A DNA stretch of 64,000 bases from Anniella stebbinsi (lineage: Eukaryota; Chordata; Lepidosauria; Squamata; Anniellidae): assembly GCA_029215795.1 (NCBI GenBank), contig JARDYH010000003.1, positions 18,950,001 through 19,014,000 on the forward strand, given 5' to 3'. Below are positions 55,920-64,000 of this stretch, piece by piece (positions within the stretch are counted from its first letter, which is position 1; every line of letters begins with the position of its first letter). The notes beneath the pieces are model-generated. The model had not been told where the DNA came from, did not search any database, and saw nothing but the letters and a program-made list of their open reading frames with translations. The translations under genes were made by a program, and so were the position numbers.

Positions 55920-56040
55920 CTTTAGAGCAGGATCGGGCAACTTGTAGGCCAAAATATCTGTAGCGGACAATTCCCATGATCTCTCACCGCTGACTATGCT
56001 AGCTAGGGGCTGATGTGAGATGTAGGCCATCCCTTCTTTA
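55920..56040. mobile_element. Short palindromic element ('CTCCAGATGT' family), diverged
   Basis: AGGATCGGGCAACTTGTAGG and ACAATTCCCATGATCTC are followed by GACTATGCTAGCTAGGGGC, corresponding to the left arm and centre of 52773. Confidence 0.5.
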
Positions 56041-56867
56041 GAGCATTTGCAGAGGTTTGCCCAATCAGCCCTGGAAGGCCTCTTCAAGACACTAATGGTA
56101 AAGGAAGTTGCAGGATTGACCATCAAGATGGGTCACTAGCAATATAAGCCAGTTTTAATGCATTTATAACATACACATATATAAGACAGAGTGTCAAAGG
56201 GAGGACTACCCTGTTGATCCTACTTTCTATTCCCAAACAGGGCTTGGAACCATGCTTTCTACCTAGCTGGAAATGAGGTGACAAGGACTGCTTTCTGTGG
56301 CTGTTCCCAACCCATTTTCAGCCTTGGAGCCTGGGGAAGAAGTTTAGAGTATTCTAGCCTGGGCCGGCAGGCGGGATTTCTTGTATAAAAAAGACAGTGC
56401 TAAATACATATTTATTACATTAGGCAGGTTGCTCTGCCCCCAGGTTCGTCAATAGCTTAGGAAGATGTCTGCAGCATTTAGTTATAGGTGTCTGGTTTTG
56501 TAGTCACTTATTTTGAACTAGAGCTGTCTCAAACGCTCACCCCCACACAGACTTTTGAAGGACCATTCACACCCTGTGAAAACTACGGGTGGGGAGACAT
56601 TTCAGAGAACTGTGAACGGGTTGACTTACTGTAGTGAGGTGGCTGAGGGGAGAATTTCATTTTTCAACTTAAAAAACAAAACCTCATGGTAACTTGGAGT
56701 GCTTTCTACTTCCTCCCTGTCAGATTTCCTGAAGTCAGAAATGCAGCAGATAGGGAATGGAGAACATCATGGTGGCTCCGAGCCTACATGAGTCACCTCC
56801 GCCTCCCCCACCTCATTTGTGATACATATTCTAGAAAGAAAAATCTCAGAGAAGCACCACCTCCCTC
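56041..56867. other. No gene seen
   Basis: No exon or named repeat recognised. Confidence 0.45.
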
Positions 56868-56875
56868 CTCTAAAC

Positions 56876-57195
56876 TAGGCTGACCAGATAAAATCCAGGT
56901 CAGTGCTCATGTAACTTTAACAGTTGTAGAGAAAAGGGAATTTCAGTCAGTGTCATTTGTATGCAATTAGTTCCTGGTGAAATTCCTTCTTCATCACAAC
57001 AGTTAAAGGTGCAGGAACTATACTAGAGTGACCATATACAAAAGAAGGCAGGGCCCCTGCAACTTTAACAGTTGTGATGAAGAGGGAATTTCACCAGGAA
57101 CTAATTGCATACAAATGACACTGGCTGAAATTGCCTTTTCTCTACAACTGTTAAAGTTACATAAGCCCTGACCTGGATTTTATCTGGTCAGCCTA
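56876..57195 (-). mobile_element. hAT-type non-autonomous element, copy D
   Basis: 320 bp, starting TAGGCTGACCAGATAAAATC and ending in the inverse. Flanks CTCTAAAC (56868-56875) and CTGTAAAC (57196-57203) agree at 7 of 8 bases. The centre reads ACTATACTAGAGTGACCATA, the reverse of copies A and C, so it lies in the opposite orientation. No coding capacity. Confidence 0.93.
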
Positions 57196-57203
57196 CTGTA
57201 AAC

Positions 57204-57680
57204 ACACACACACGCGTGCATACATACAAATACAGAGCAACTATTTCCTAACCAAGCAGAAGAGCCCTTCATAACACGTTTGTCACCTCTCATTCATTAG
57301 GAGCTGCATCTGACTGTGTTCAGTCACCTTGGTGGAATCACTGCTCACGAGGTAACAGTCTCATCACATAGCAAAGGCTCTATTTCCCCACCTCCAGCAA
57401 CATAATAACAGATATAAAATAGCACGAGAGTGGAAAATCTTCACAACTCCATCTAGTCCTTTTGCAATGACGCATTCCTCAGATTTGTCCTCCTCCCTAA
57501 TGACCTGCTCTTTCAGTCTGCCATCTATCCCTGAAATAAAAAAGGGGGTTACACAAAATCTGGCAAGCCTTGGAGATCCGCTGGATCTGCCAGGCTCTGC
57601 TTGCTGTGTATACCTCTTCGGTTGCCAGTGCTAATTAATTAAGTGTTCACCAGCACCTCACCAAAAAATAAAAAATCATT
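57204..57680. other. Repeat-free stretch, possible conserved non-coding DNA
   Basis: No transposon text from about 57240. It contains GTGCTAATTAATTAAGTG (about 57629-57646). No exon or splice pattern was found. Conservation is untested. Confidence 0.25.
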
Positions 57681-57794
57681 TCAAAAGTGAACATTTTGTT
57701 TTCCTTGATAATACCACATCCACAGAACTTCAGTGTCGGCTCTCTTATGCCTTGCAAGTGCATGGTTTGCTGTTGGCACGTGAAGAATCAGCTT

Positions 57795-57820
57795 TATTAT
57801 TATTGTTGTTGTTGTTGTTG

Positions 57821-57861
<41 letters not shown>
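57795..57861. repeat. (GTT)n(ATT)n microsatellite
   Basis: About seven GTT then about fourteen ATT units. It gives poly-Cys/poly-Tyr artefacts in the frame running through it. Confidence 0.96.
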
Positions 57862-57895
57862 GGGATGTGTATGTGTCAGTAATGAGTTTTAGAAT

Positions 57896-58498
57896 TGTTA
57901 GGATCAGTCTCCAACAGGCAAGTTCCAGGGATCAGTCATGTGGGCTGACAATTCAAAGGGTTAAACCAGGTGATATTGTTGTGTCTAATCCCCTTCCCCT
58001 TGCGCAGAATGAAGGGCTGGCAGAGATTAGTTCGGAATCAGATTCCGAACTCGAAGACAGCCAGTCGGTAGCAGCGGGGGAAGGGCCGACTCCCATGGCC
58101 TCTTTCCCAGCTGCGACTGATCTGGGCTCTGAGATTATCACTAATAATGTAATAATGCTTTTTTCTCCTCAGGAGGAGGAGCCTGTGAACCGTCTAAAAG
58201 ACTCCACATTCCATAGAAGGGAAAAAAGGGCTGAGTCAAAAGAGCTAAGAAGACGGTCGAGGAGAGTAATTGTGCAGAAAAGGCTTGAATTAGAGACTTC
58301 AACTTAAAGCCCTTCGGGAAAGGAGCGACATTCTTTTTCTCTGGAAGAAATCAACTGTTTCTTTTGCATTATTTAGCCTAATCCTGCCTTGAGGCTTGGT
58401 TGCTTTGTTCTTTCCTACGCCTTTCAGCAAAGAAAAGGTGTTTAATTACCTGAATAAAAGGTTGTTCTTTTCACAGCAAGTCTTGTGTTTGACTTCAA
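57896..58498 (+). mobile_element. Probable solo LTR, gypsy-like, with coding remnant
   Basis: It starts TGTTAGGATCAGTC and ends near TTGACTTCAA, flanked by AGAAT on both sides (57891-57895 and 58499-58503). A 5-bp duplication is usual for LTR elements. AATAAA is at 58453-58458, followed by a T/GT-rich stretch. A frame open to 58307 encodes an acidic Ser-rich part ('SSESDSELEDSQS'), then a basic end ('DSTFHRREKRAESKELRRRS'). This may be the end of an internal polyprotein that runs into the LTR; that is an inference. No protease, RT or integrase is nearby. The 5' part of the open frame (to 57890) belongs to the microsatellite. Confidence 0.6.
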
Positions 58499-58639
58499 AG
58501 AATGTAAGAAAGTTGAAAGTTATGACAAATATCAGGGTTCAAGATGGGATCAAAAGACCCATCCAGGGGAAGCTGGGAACAAGGAACAGGAGTGGATATC
58601 TAAAGCACTTCATCAGTATAAATCCGTCCAAGTCCTAAA

Positions 58640-58850
58640 ATCGGCATTGAAGGCCCTAGCCATCTCTATGGGATATTCAGTTAGAGGGTACCAACGGCAG
58701 AGCTTTCTTGGTAGTGGCACCTCAGTCATGGAATTCTTATCCCAGAGAGATCTAATAAGTTTCCTCTCTCACTTTTTATTCTGGCAAGTATTTTTCATTT
58801 AATTTGTACCGAGGAATAAAAATAATTTGAAATAAATGAATTAAAAAGAA
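58640..58850 (+). pseudogene. L2-like LINE C-terminal relic
   Basis: GGGTACCAACGGCAGAGC to GAGATCTAATAAG reads 'GYQRQSFLGSGTSVMEFLSQ', a decayed version of the L2 'R.FS..AP.LWN.LP' block. It is followed by an AT-rich tail with AATAAA-like text at about 58816. Confidence 0.5.
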
Positions 58851-58959
58851 GTAAGACTGGCCGATAAGCAACACGGACCATGAGTAACTGCGTGTCACCA
58901 CTGAATGTGGGAAGCAGAAGCAGATCTGGATAGAGTTTTAGCAGGATTGTTCCAAAGGA

Positions 58960-59062
58960 GGTCTGGGGGCAGTTTGTTGAAAGGTCAAGCACTGTGTCAT
59001 AACAACAGCCCAAAACAAAGCCTTCGCTTCCTAGGGTCAAACTAATCCAAAGAGGCTGGAAG
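58960..59062. repeat. Unclassified dispersed repeat, copy 1
   Basis: AACAGCCCAAAACAAAGCC and CCTAGGGTCAAACTAATCC, then AGAGGCTGGA, match the last 90 bases of the window (63911-64000) in the same orientation. The family was not recognised. Confidence 0.6.
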
Positions 59063-59447
59063 TGGGGTATAGGGAAGTGGCACACAGGTAGAGAGTAGGC
59101 AAATAAGCCCAGGCCGGGATTCAAAGCGCACACACACACACACATACACAACACCAAGATAGCTACTGCCCAGGTATTTATAAGCCAGGTCAGGTCATGG
59201 AGGATCAAAGAAATGCTATCTCTATATTCTGCAACTACCATAGCCCACAGTATGCACATAAGAAGCTTCAAGTTCTGCTAACTCTGTCACTGCTATGTTG
59301 CTAAGGTAAAGCTGACTACAAACCATTTATAGGAACCAATCATAGCACGCAGAGGTGGAGTTAGCTGCGAAGCTTCTTCAGAGAATACTGTCTTCTGCAA
59401 GCCATACCTTGCAGTTTATGACTGGAGAGGGAGGGAGGAAGCCTAGT
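59063..59447. other. No gene seen; (CA)n at 59129-59147
   Basis: A short (CA)n run and otherwise unique-looking sequence. The 158-codon minus frame at 58795-59271 has no recognised domain and crosses repeats. Confidence 0.4.
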
Positions 59448-59895
59448 TGTGGACCCAGGATCGTGGGTTCAATGCCACCCCATACTGATAAACTGATACA
59501 TATTTATCACATTGCATTTCCTTACACTTTTGTCCCTCGCTACCAGAACAAGAATCTGCACATATATAAACACGCACATGCACACACTCATTCTAGCGAT
59601 CCTTATACAGATCGTTCTTTCCTCGCTGCTAGCAACAGCAGGGAAGGAGCTATTTATATGAGGATCATTTGTGGGGGGGGGGGGAGTGCAGAGTTTTCTC
59701 TCCAGCCCTCCCCAAGCAAACCTGATGCAGATTTCTCTTTCCTCACTGCTACTACAAGCGAGCAAAGAGCAATCTGTATCAGGATTGCTGGAAGCGGGAA
59801 TTCTGCAGCAGTGGGGAATTGAGACACCCGTGGGGGCCACAATTCAGGCTTTGTGGGGGCACCTTTAGCCCCTGGGCTGTGGGTTATGCACCCCT
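59448..59895. mobile_element. hAT-like element relic with inner repeats
   Basis: The right end GGGTTATGCACCCCTAG resembles those at 33687 and 55876. Inside, TTTCCTCGCTGCTAGCAAC, TTTCCTCACTGCTACTAC and ACAGATCG-like blocks repeat, which gives matching peptide repeats on both strands. G12 at 59673-59684. The left end is uncertain. Confidence 0.45.
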
Positions 59896-59896
59896 A

Positions 59897-60020
59897 GTCT
59901 ATACTGACTGGCAGTGGCTCTCCAGGGTTGCAAACGGGTCTTTTCCAGCCCTATACGGAACTACTGGGGACTGAACCTAGGATATTTTGCACACAAAGCA
60001 TATCCTCTATGGCCCTGCCC
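59897..60020 (-). mobile_element. tRNA-derived SINE copy
   Basis: ACTGACTGGCAGTGGCTCTC, CAGGGTTGCAAACGGGTC, GGGGACTGAACCTAGGATAT and CACACAAAGCATATCC are the reverse of the SINE order in 231-405 and 16640-16815. Confidence 0.75.
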
Positions 60021-60432
60021 ATAGGAAATTACAGCAAGATCACACAGAGCAGCAGGAATCCTCTTAACCACAAAAGGACAAAGCTTCCATGTTAGGCTGG
60101 CTCAGTTATCTGATCAACGAGGAGCCTCCTTGCAAAATTGAGCACCTTTGACTTTTCCCACAACTTGGATCAACTGACACTTATTGTCCTAGAGTTAATC
60201 TCTGCAGATTTCCTGTGCACGTGTATTTTGTCCTCTTGGAACTGAAGGCTCTGATGTTTTCTTATTCAGCTATGAATCTACACAATTGCATCCATATCTA
60301 CCCCAATAAATATAAAGTAGAATGACTAAAAAAGATGGGTGGGGAGCACCTTGACACAGGATATGTTCATGATATAGACTAGATCTGGGATAGTGAAATA
60401 GCAGGCTTTCAAGAATCTGTTAGTATAAAAGA
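60021..60432. other. No gene seen
   Basis: No exon or named repeat recognised before the LINE tail. Confidence 0.45.
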
Positions 60433-60469
60433 TAATAATAATAATAATAATAATAATAATAGTAGTAGT
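60433..60469. repeat. (AAT)n(AGT)n microsatellite at the L2 3' end
   Basis: About nine AAT units and three AGT units in direct contact with the LINE 3' UTR. Confidence 0.95.
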
Positions 60470-60588
60470 TATTTATAACCCGCCTCTCCCTCTGGATCGA
60501 GGCGGGGAACAACAACAATATATATCACAAGAATCACAAACAGTTAAAAAAAATTAAGAACAAGAAAAAATACATCATTAAAAACATC

Positions 60589-61092
60589 TTAAAATTCATC
60601 TGGATAGGCCTGCCGGAAGAGAGCAATCTTCATGGCTCTCTTAAATTCATGAAGACTGCTAATTTGTCTAATCTCCTCCGGCAGACCATTCCATAGTCTG
60701 GGAGCGATGGAAGAGAAGGTCCTCTGGGTAACACTCGCCAGCCTAGTTCTGGCTGACTTGAGTAAGTTCTTCCCAGAGGACCTAAGTGTGCGGGGCGGAT
60801 TGTATGGGAGAAGGCGATCCCGCAGGTAACCTGGACCCAAACCATGTAGGGCTTTAAAGGTAATAACCAACACTTTATACTTCGCCCGGAAACTGATTGG
60901 CAGCCAATGAAGCGATTTTAAAACTGGTGTAATGTGGTCACCCCTAGGTGTACCGGTGACCAACCTGACTGCCATATTTTGAACAAGTTGAAGTTTCCGA
61001 ACTAGGCACAAAGGTAGCCCTATGTACAGCGCATTGCAGAAGTCAAGCCTCGAAGTTACCAGCGTGTGCACTACCGTCTTTAGGTCTTCCAA
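60589..61092 (-). pseudogene. L2 ORF2, C-terminal domain
   Basis: 167 codons after a frame change near 61090. The text includes 'LVTSRLDFCNALYIGLPLCL' (residues 11-30), 'HITPVLKSLHWLPISFRAKY', 'VITFKALHGLGPGYLRDRLL' and 'RTFSSIAPRLWNGLPEEIRQ', ending in a natural stop. This domain follows the reverse transcriptase in L2 elements; its function is not established. The methionine at 61092 is not a real start. It is the continuation of the 61043-62443 frame after one indel. Confidence 0.93.
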
Positions 61093-62443
61093 CTCTAGGA
61101 AGGGGCGCAGCTGGCGTTATCAGCCAAAGCTGATAGTAGGCACTCCTGGCCGTCGCATCAATCTGAGCTGTCATTTGGAGCGACGGATCCAGGAGTACCC
61201 CCAAGCTGCGAACACAGTCTTTTGGGGGGGGGGGTGTAATCCCATCCAGAACTGATTGACACACCTCCAAACCCAGGTTGGGGCCTTTGACAGCGAGCAC
61301 CTCCGTCTTGTCTGGATTCAGCTTCAGTTTGTTTTTCCTCATCCAGCCCATTACTGCCTCTAAGCATTCATTCAGAGGAGACACACTATCCTTAGCTGAC
61401 GATGTTGTCAAAGGCATAGAGAAATATATTTGGGTGTCATCAGCGTATTGATAGCACCACGCCCCATGCCTCCGGATGATCTCTCCCAGCGGTTTCATGT
61501 AAATGTTAAACAGCATTGGGGAAAGGATGGCGCCTTGTGGTACACCACATAGCAACTCCTTTTTTGAGGAGCAGCTATCCCCAAGCATCACCATTTGGAA
61601 CCTGCCCCAGAGATAGGATCGGAACCACTGAAGCACAGTGCCCCCGATTCCCAATTCCCCCAGGCGCTCCAGAAGGATACCATGGTCGATGGTATCGAAA
61701 GCCGCTGAGAGGTCCAGGAGTACCAGCAGGGACACACTCCCCCTGTCAATACTGAGGCGTAGATCATCCACTAAGGCGACCAAAGCAGTCTCAACTCCGT
61801 ATCCTGCCCTGAAGCCGGTTTGAAATGGGTCTAGAAAATCAGTGTCATCCAAGACTGCCTGGAGTTGGAAGGCAACCGCCCTCTCGATCACCTTGCCCAA
61901 AAATGGAAGGTTTGATACTGGCCTGTAGTTATTAAGGTCCAGGGGATCCAGGGAGGGCTTTTTTAGAAGCGGCCGTACCACCGCCTCTTTTAAACATGAT
62001 GGAAAACTCCCCTCCCTGAGAGATGCATTAATGATATGTTGTAGATGTGATCTAACTGCATCTCCTCCCTGGACGACCAGCCAGGAAGGACAGGGATCGA
62101 GAGGGCAAATCGTCTTCCTCACACATCCAAGTACCTTGTCCACATCCTCAGTACTCACCAACTGAAACTGATCAAGTGTAATCCTACTCGCAGAGTTGCT
62201 GGACACTCCACTGTCAGCCTCTGCTATAACAATGGCATCTAAGTCGGCTCTTATCCGAGAGATTTTATCTGAGAAATTATCGTTAAAGGCATCACAGCGA
62301 ACTACCAAAGGCTCTAAAATCGGATTCAGGGGAGAAGGTGCCTGGGTTAGACCCCTCACCACCCTGAACAGTTCTGCTGGATGTGAATTCGCAGACGCAA
62401 TGCGCACAGAGAAGAAAGCTTTCTTTGCTGCACGTATTGCCAC
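61043..62443 (-). pseudogene. L2 ORF2, reverse transcriptase domain
   Basis: 466 open codons. The reverse transcriptase copies the element's RNA at the nicked target. Blocks in order: 'LKEAVVRPLLKKPSLDPLDL' and 'NNYRPVSNLPFLGKVIERAV' (151-190), 'FRAGYGVETALVALVDDL' (211-228), 'LLDLSAAFDTIDHGILLERL' with the first catalytic Asp (242-261), 'CGVPQGAILSPMLFNIYM' (299-316), 'YQYADDTQIYFS' with the YADD active site intact (331-342), and 'NKLKLNPDKTEV' and 'VRSLGVLLDP' beyond. A run of eleven G (61224-61234) lies in a proline stretch without breaking the frame. The first methionine is internal; upstream codons belong to the same protein. All visible catalytic residues are kept. Confidence 0.96.
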
Positions 62444-62485
62444 CCCATAGGAACGAAGATGTTCTCTATGTCAAGTTTTCCGCCA

Positions 62486-63226
62486 TCAGCGCTCCAGTTG
62501 TTGTCCTTTCCGCTTCAACTCCCTGAGGTCTTCTGTATACCAGGGCGCCCTATTAGAAGCGGGCCGGAGAGGACGTTTGGGGGCGATCGTGTCGATAGCC
62601 CTAGTTAGGTCTTGATTCCATCTATTGACCAGGGCTTCTACAGGATCGTCGATGATACCAGCCATAGAACCCTCCAAGGCTTTCTGGAATCCAGAAGGAT
62701 CCATCAGCCTTCGAGGGTGGACCATCTTAATAAGTCCACCACCCCTGCAGGGGCGGGTGGTAGCCGTGATACTAACCCTGACCAGAAAATGGTCTGTCCA
62801 TGACAATGCAGAGGTATTCAATACCTCCGGCCACAGATCCGTCTGTTCGGAACTGAAAACAGCATCGAGGGTGTGACCTGCTGAATGTGTGGGTCCAGAG
62901 ACCAATTGGGATAGGCCCATATTTGTCATGGATGCCATGAACTCCCGAGCTCCACCTGACAAACCGGCGTCGAATGGGATGTTGAAGTCGCCCAGGACCA
63001 AAAACCTGGGTGAATCCAACACCAGCTCAGAGACCAGTTCCGTGAGCTCGGCCAGGGAGTCTGATAGGCAGCGGGGTGGCCGATACATTAATAGAATCCC
63101 TAGTCTATCCCTGGCCTTCAGACTCAGGTACACACATTCGATATGATTCAATTCCCGAACAGGATGTCTGGTCAGGTTAAGATGGTTTTTGTAGACCACA
63201 GCTACTCCGCCCCCGCCCCCGCCCAC
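62486..63226 (-). pseudogene. L2 ORF2, endonuclease second part and linker
   Basis: 246 codons. AP-type endonuclease motifs: 'IECVYLSLKARDRLGILLMY' (29-48), 'FLVLGDFNIPFD' (75-86), 'GHTLDAVFSSE' (117-127) and 'SWTDHFLVRVSI' (142-153), where the usual SDH is TDH. The endonuclease nicks target DNA to prime reverse transcription. It is in the same frame as the RT part; a TGA at 62486-62488 and another at 62471-62473 lie between. Both are consistent with CGA changed to TGA by CpG decay. Confidence 0.94.
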
Positions 63227-63620
63227 TTTCCCTCACCTGCTCACTAACACAGTACCCAGCTGGGAGAGCCTGAGCCCATGTCGGGCCACTGTCATCTCCC
63301 AGCCAGGTCTCTGTGAAGCATGCCAGGTCGGCCTCCTCTTCTGTGAGGAGGTCATAGATGATGTTTGTTTTGTTTTTAACTGACCTGGCATTGCATAGGA
63401 GCAAGGAAAGGTTCTGTGGGTGGCCTGGATCGTTCCCCAAGATCCCCGGGGTAGCAGGGCGACCGGAAGGTAAGATGGGTGTTAGATATCCATCTCTCCT
63501 TCCCCTGTAACGGCATTTCGCCCTGCTATCGCCATATCTTCCTCTGCCCCACACAACAGATATTGGTGCTCCCAGACACATTTCAGTCGCCTTAAGTTGT
63601 CCCGTCTCTCTCGCGCGCAA
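63177..63620 (-). pseudogene. L2 ORF2, N-terminal endonuclease part
   Basis: 147 codons. 'NLSLLLCNARSVKNKTNIIY' (70-89) holds the conserved Asn, and 'ADLACFTETWLGDDSGPTWA' (97-116) holds the metal-binding Glu of the endonuclease. The frame is lost in a C/G run (63207-63224 on the plus strand, CCGCCCCCGCCCCCGCCC), where an indel has moved the rest into the next frame. The first 70 residues are basic and not conserved in what I recognise; the true start is uncertain. Confidence 0.9.
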
Positions 63621-63760
63621 GCGAGCGAGCGAGAGAAAGAGAGGGGGTGGGGGAAGTGCGCACTTTCTCTTTCTCCCCCACTCACGCCGTCACCGTTCCT
63701 CAGCTACCAGCTCATGGCTGCCTCCAGTTGTCCCATCGTCTCTCTCTCGCACGTAATAAC
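63621..63760 (-). promoter_or_regulatory. CpG-rich 5' leader of the L2 LINE
   Basis: Directly upstream of the coding region, GC-rich, with GCGAGCGAGCGAGAG and CTTTCTCTTTCTCCCCC runs. A CpG-rich 5' UTR with internal promoter activity is usual in full-length LINEs. Promoter function here is inferred; no TATA box is seen. Confidence 0.5.
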
Positions 63761-63910
63761 AGAACATTAAATTAAACAACAATAAATAAATCCATAAAGT
63801 GTCTAGATTAATGAGTACAGAAGCACAATTTGACAAGAAGACCTAGACACACACACAACTCCCCAGTAGTAAAGGAAAAAGGGTGGGCCACTGGTACGGC
63901 TAACCCTAGG

Positions 63911-64000
63911 CCAAATGGTGTCCCAAGTGCTGTGAAGAACAGCCCAGCCCAAAGTAAAGTCTTCAGTGCCTTGGGTCAAAAACATCCATGGAGGCTGGAT
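63911..64000. repeat. Unclassified dispersed repeat, copy 2, cut by window end
   Basis: AACAGCCCAGCCCAAAGTAAAG and GGGTCAAAAACATCC (first split here) match 58985-59062. It lies upstream of the L2 5' end and is not part of the known L2 text. Confidence 0.55.

Larger units (their letters stand above)
60433..63760 (-). mobile_element. Nearly full-length L2-clade LINE
   Basis: This is the largest and best preserved element of the window. On the minus strand it reads: CpG-rich 5' leader (about 63760-63621), endonuclease, reverse transcriptase, C-terminal domain, 3' UTR (GCCTCGATCCAGAGGGAGAG inverted near 60485-60505), then an (AAT)n/(AGT)n tail at 60433-60469. The protein order and the 'LHWLP', 'KALHGLGP.YL', 'LRSS' and 'APRLWN.LPEEIR' motifs place it in the L2 clade. 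A separate ORF1 was not found, and some L2 elements lack one. It is disabled by two frame changes and two in-frame stops (see parts). Its CpG content exceeds that of its neighbours, which fits a recent insertion. Confidence 0.95.

Noticed and set aside
58795..59271. 158-codon minus-strand frame
   Set aside because: It crosses a dispersed repeat and a (CA)n run and shows no domain.
59355..59868. Frames with repeated peptide blocks on both strands
   Set aside because: The repeats lie in a hAT-like element and are mirrored on both strands, so DNA repetition explains them.
1..64000. CRISPR array, phage, bacterial operon or biosynthetic cluster
   Set aside because: No regularly spaced identical repeats with unique spacers and no gene series. 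All repeats are transposons or microsatellites.

Overview
The window looks like intergenic or intronic DNA of a vertebrate, most likely a squamate reptile (lizard or snake). This is inferred from the repeat mixture. L2-clade and CR1-like LINEs occur side by side, with MIR-like CORE-SINEs, a tRNA-headed SINE, many short hAT-type and fold-back DNA elements, and many long di- and trinucleotide microsatellites. I see no bacterial gene organisation, no operons, no CRISPR array, no rRNA or tRNA gene, and no host protein-coding exon that I can defend. Almost all open reading frames of 60-150 codons are chance frames, or frames inside repeats.

Layout. 1-9 kb: small repeat fragments, a perfect 45-bp inverted repeat (823-935), a CR1-like reverse-transcriptase relic on the minus strand (3.9-4.3 kb), and an unexplained CpG-rich patch (5.2-5.6 kb). 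8.4-10.3 kb: dense SINE and fold-back DNA elements, including the first of four copies of a 316-320 bp hAT element. 10.7 kb: a 230-bp compound triplet microsatellite. 14-16.8 kb: L2 fragments and SINEs. 23-25.5 kb: a 498-bp terminal-inverted-repeat element, then a LINE of a third type split by an L2 insertion. 28.5-33.7 kb: CR1 tails, a SINE, an LTR-like unit and a hAT element. 33.7-38.1 kb: two decayed L2 copies in the same orientation. 40-44 kb: twin hAT-like elements, L2 pieces and a 486-bp inverted-repeat element. 45.9-46.8 kb: a CR1-like 3' end with a duplicated tail. 49-57 kb: more DNA elements, including hAT copies C and D, and CR1 tails. 57.9-58.5 kb: a probable solo LTR. 60.4-63.8 kb: the best-preserved element, a nearly complete minus-strand L2 LINE with endonuclease, reverse transcriptase and C-terminal domain.

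The features do not form a pathway. They record successive retrotransposition (L2, CR1-like, an unassigned LINE, LTR elements), SINE mobilisation and hAT transposition. Several nested insertions give relative ages. The L2 at 24.2-24.7 kb postdates the LINE it splits, the CR1 tail at 7.7 kb sits inside an older LINE-like tail, and a hAT element at 33.2-33.7 kb abuts the 3' end of an old L2.

The strongest direct observations are the four hAT copies with readable 8-bp target duplications, the perfect fold-backs, the 3.3-kb L2 with its few disabling lesions, and the solo LTR with 5-bp flanking repeats. Some repeat-poor stretches (about 3.05-3.45, 20.65-21.0, 38.85-39.45 and 57.25-57.65 kb) may be conserved non-coding DNA, but that needs a comparative alignment.
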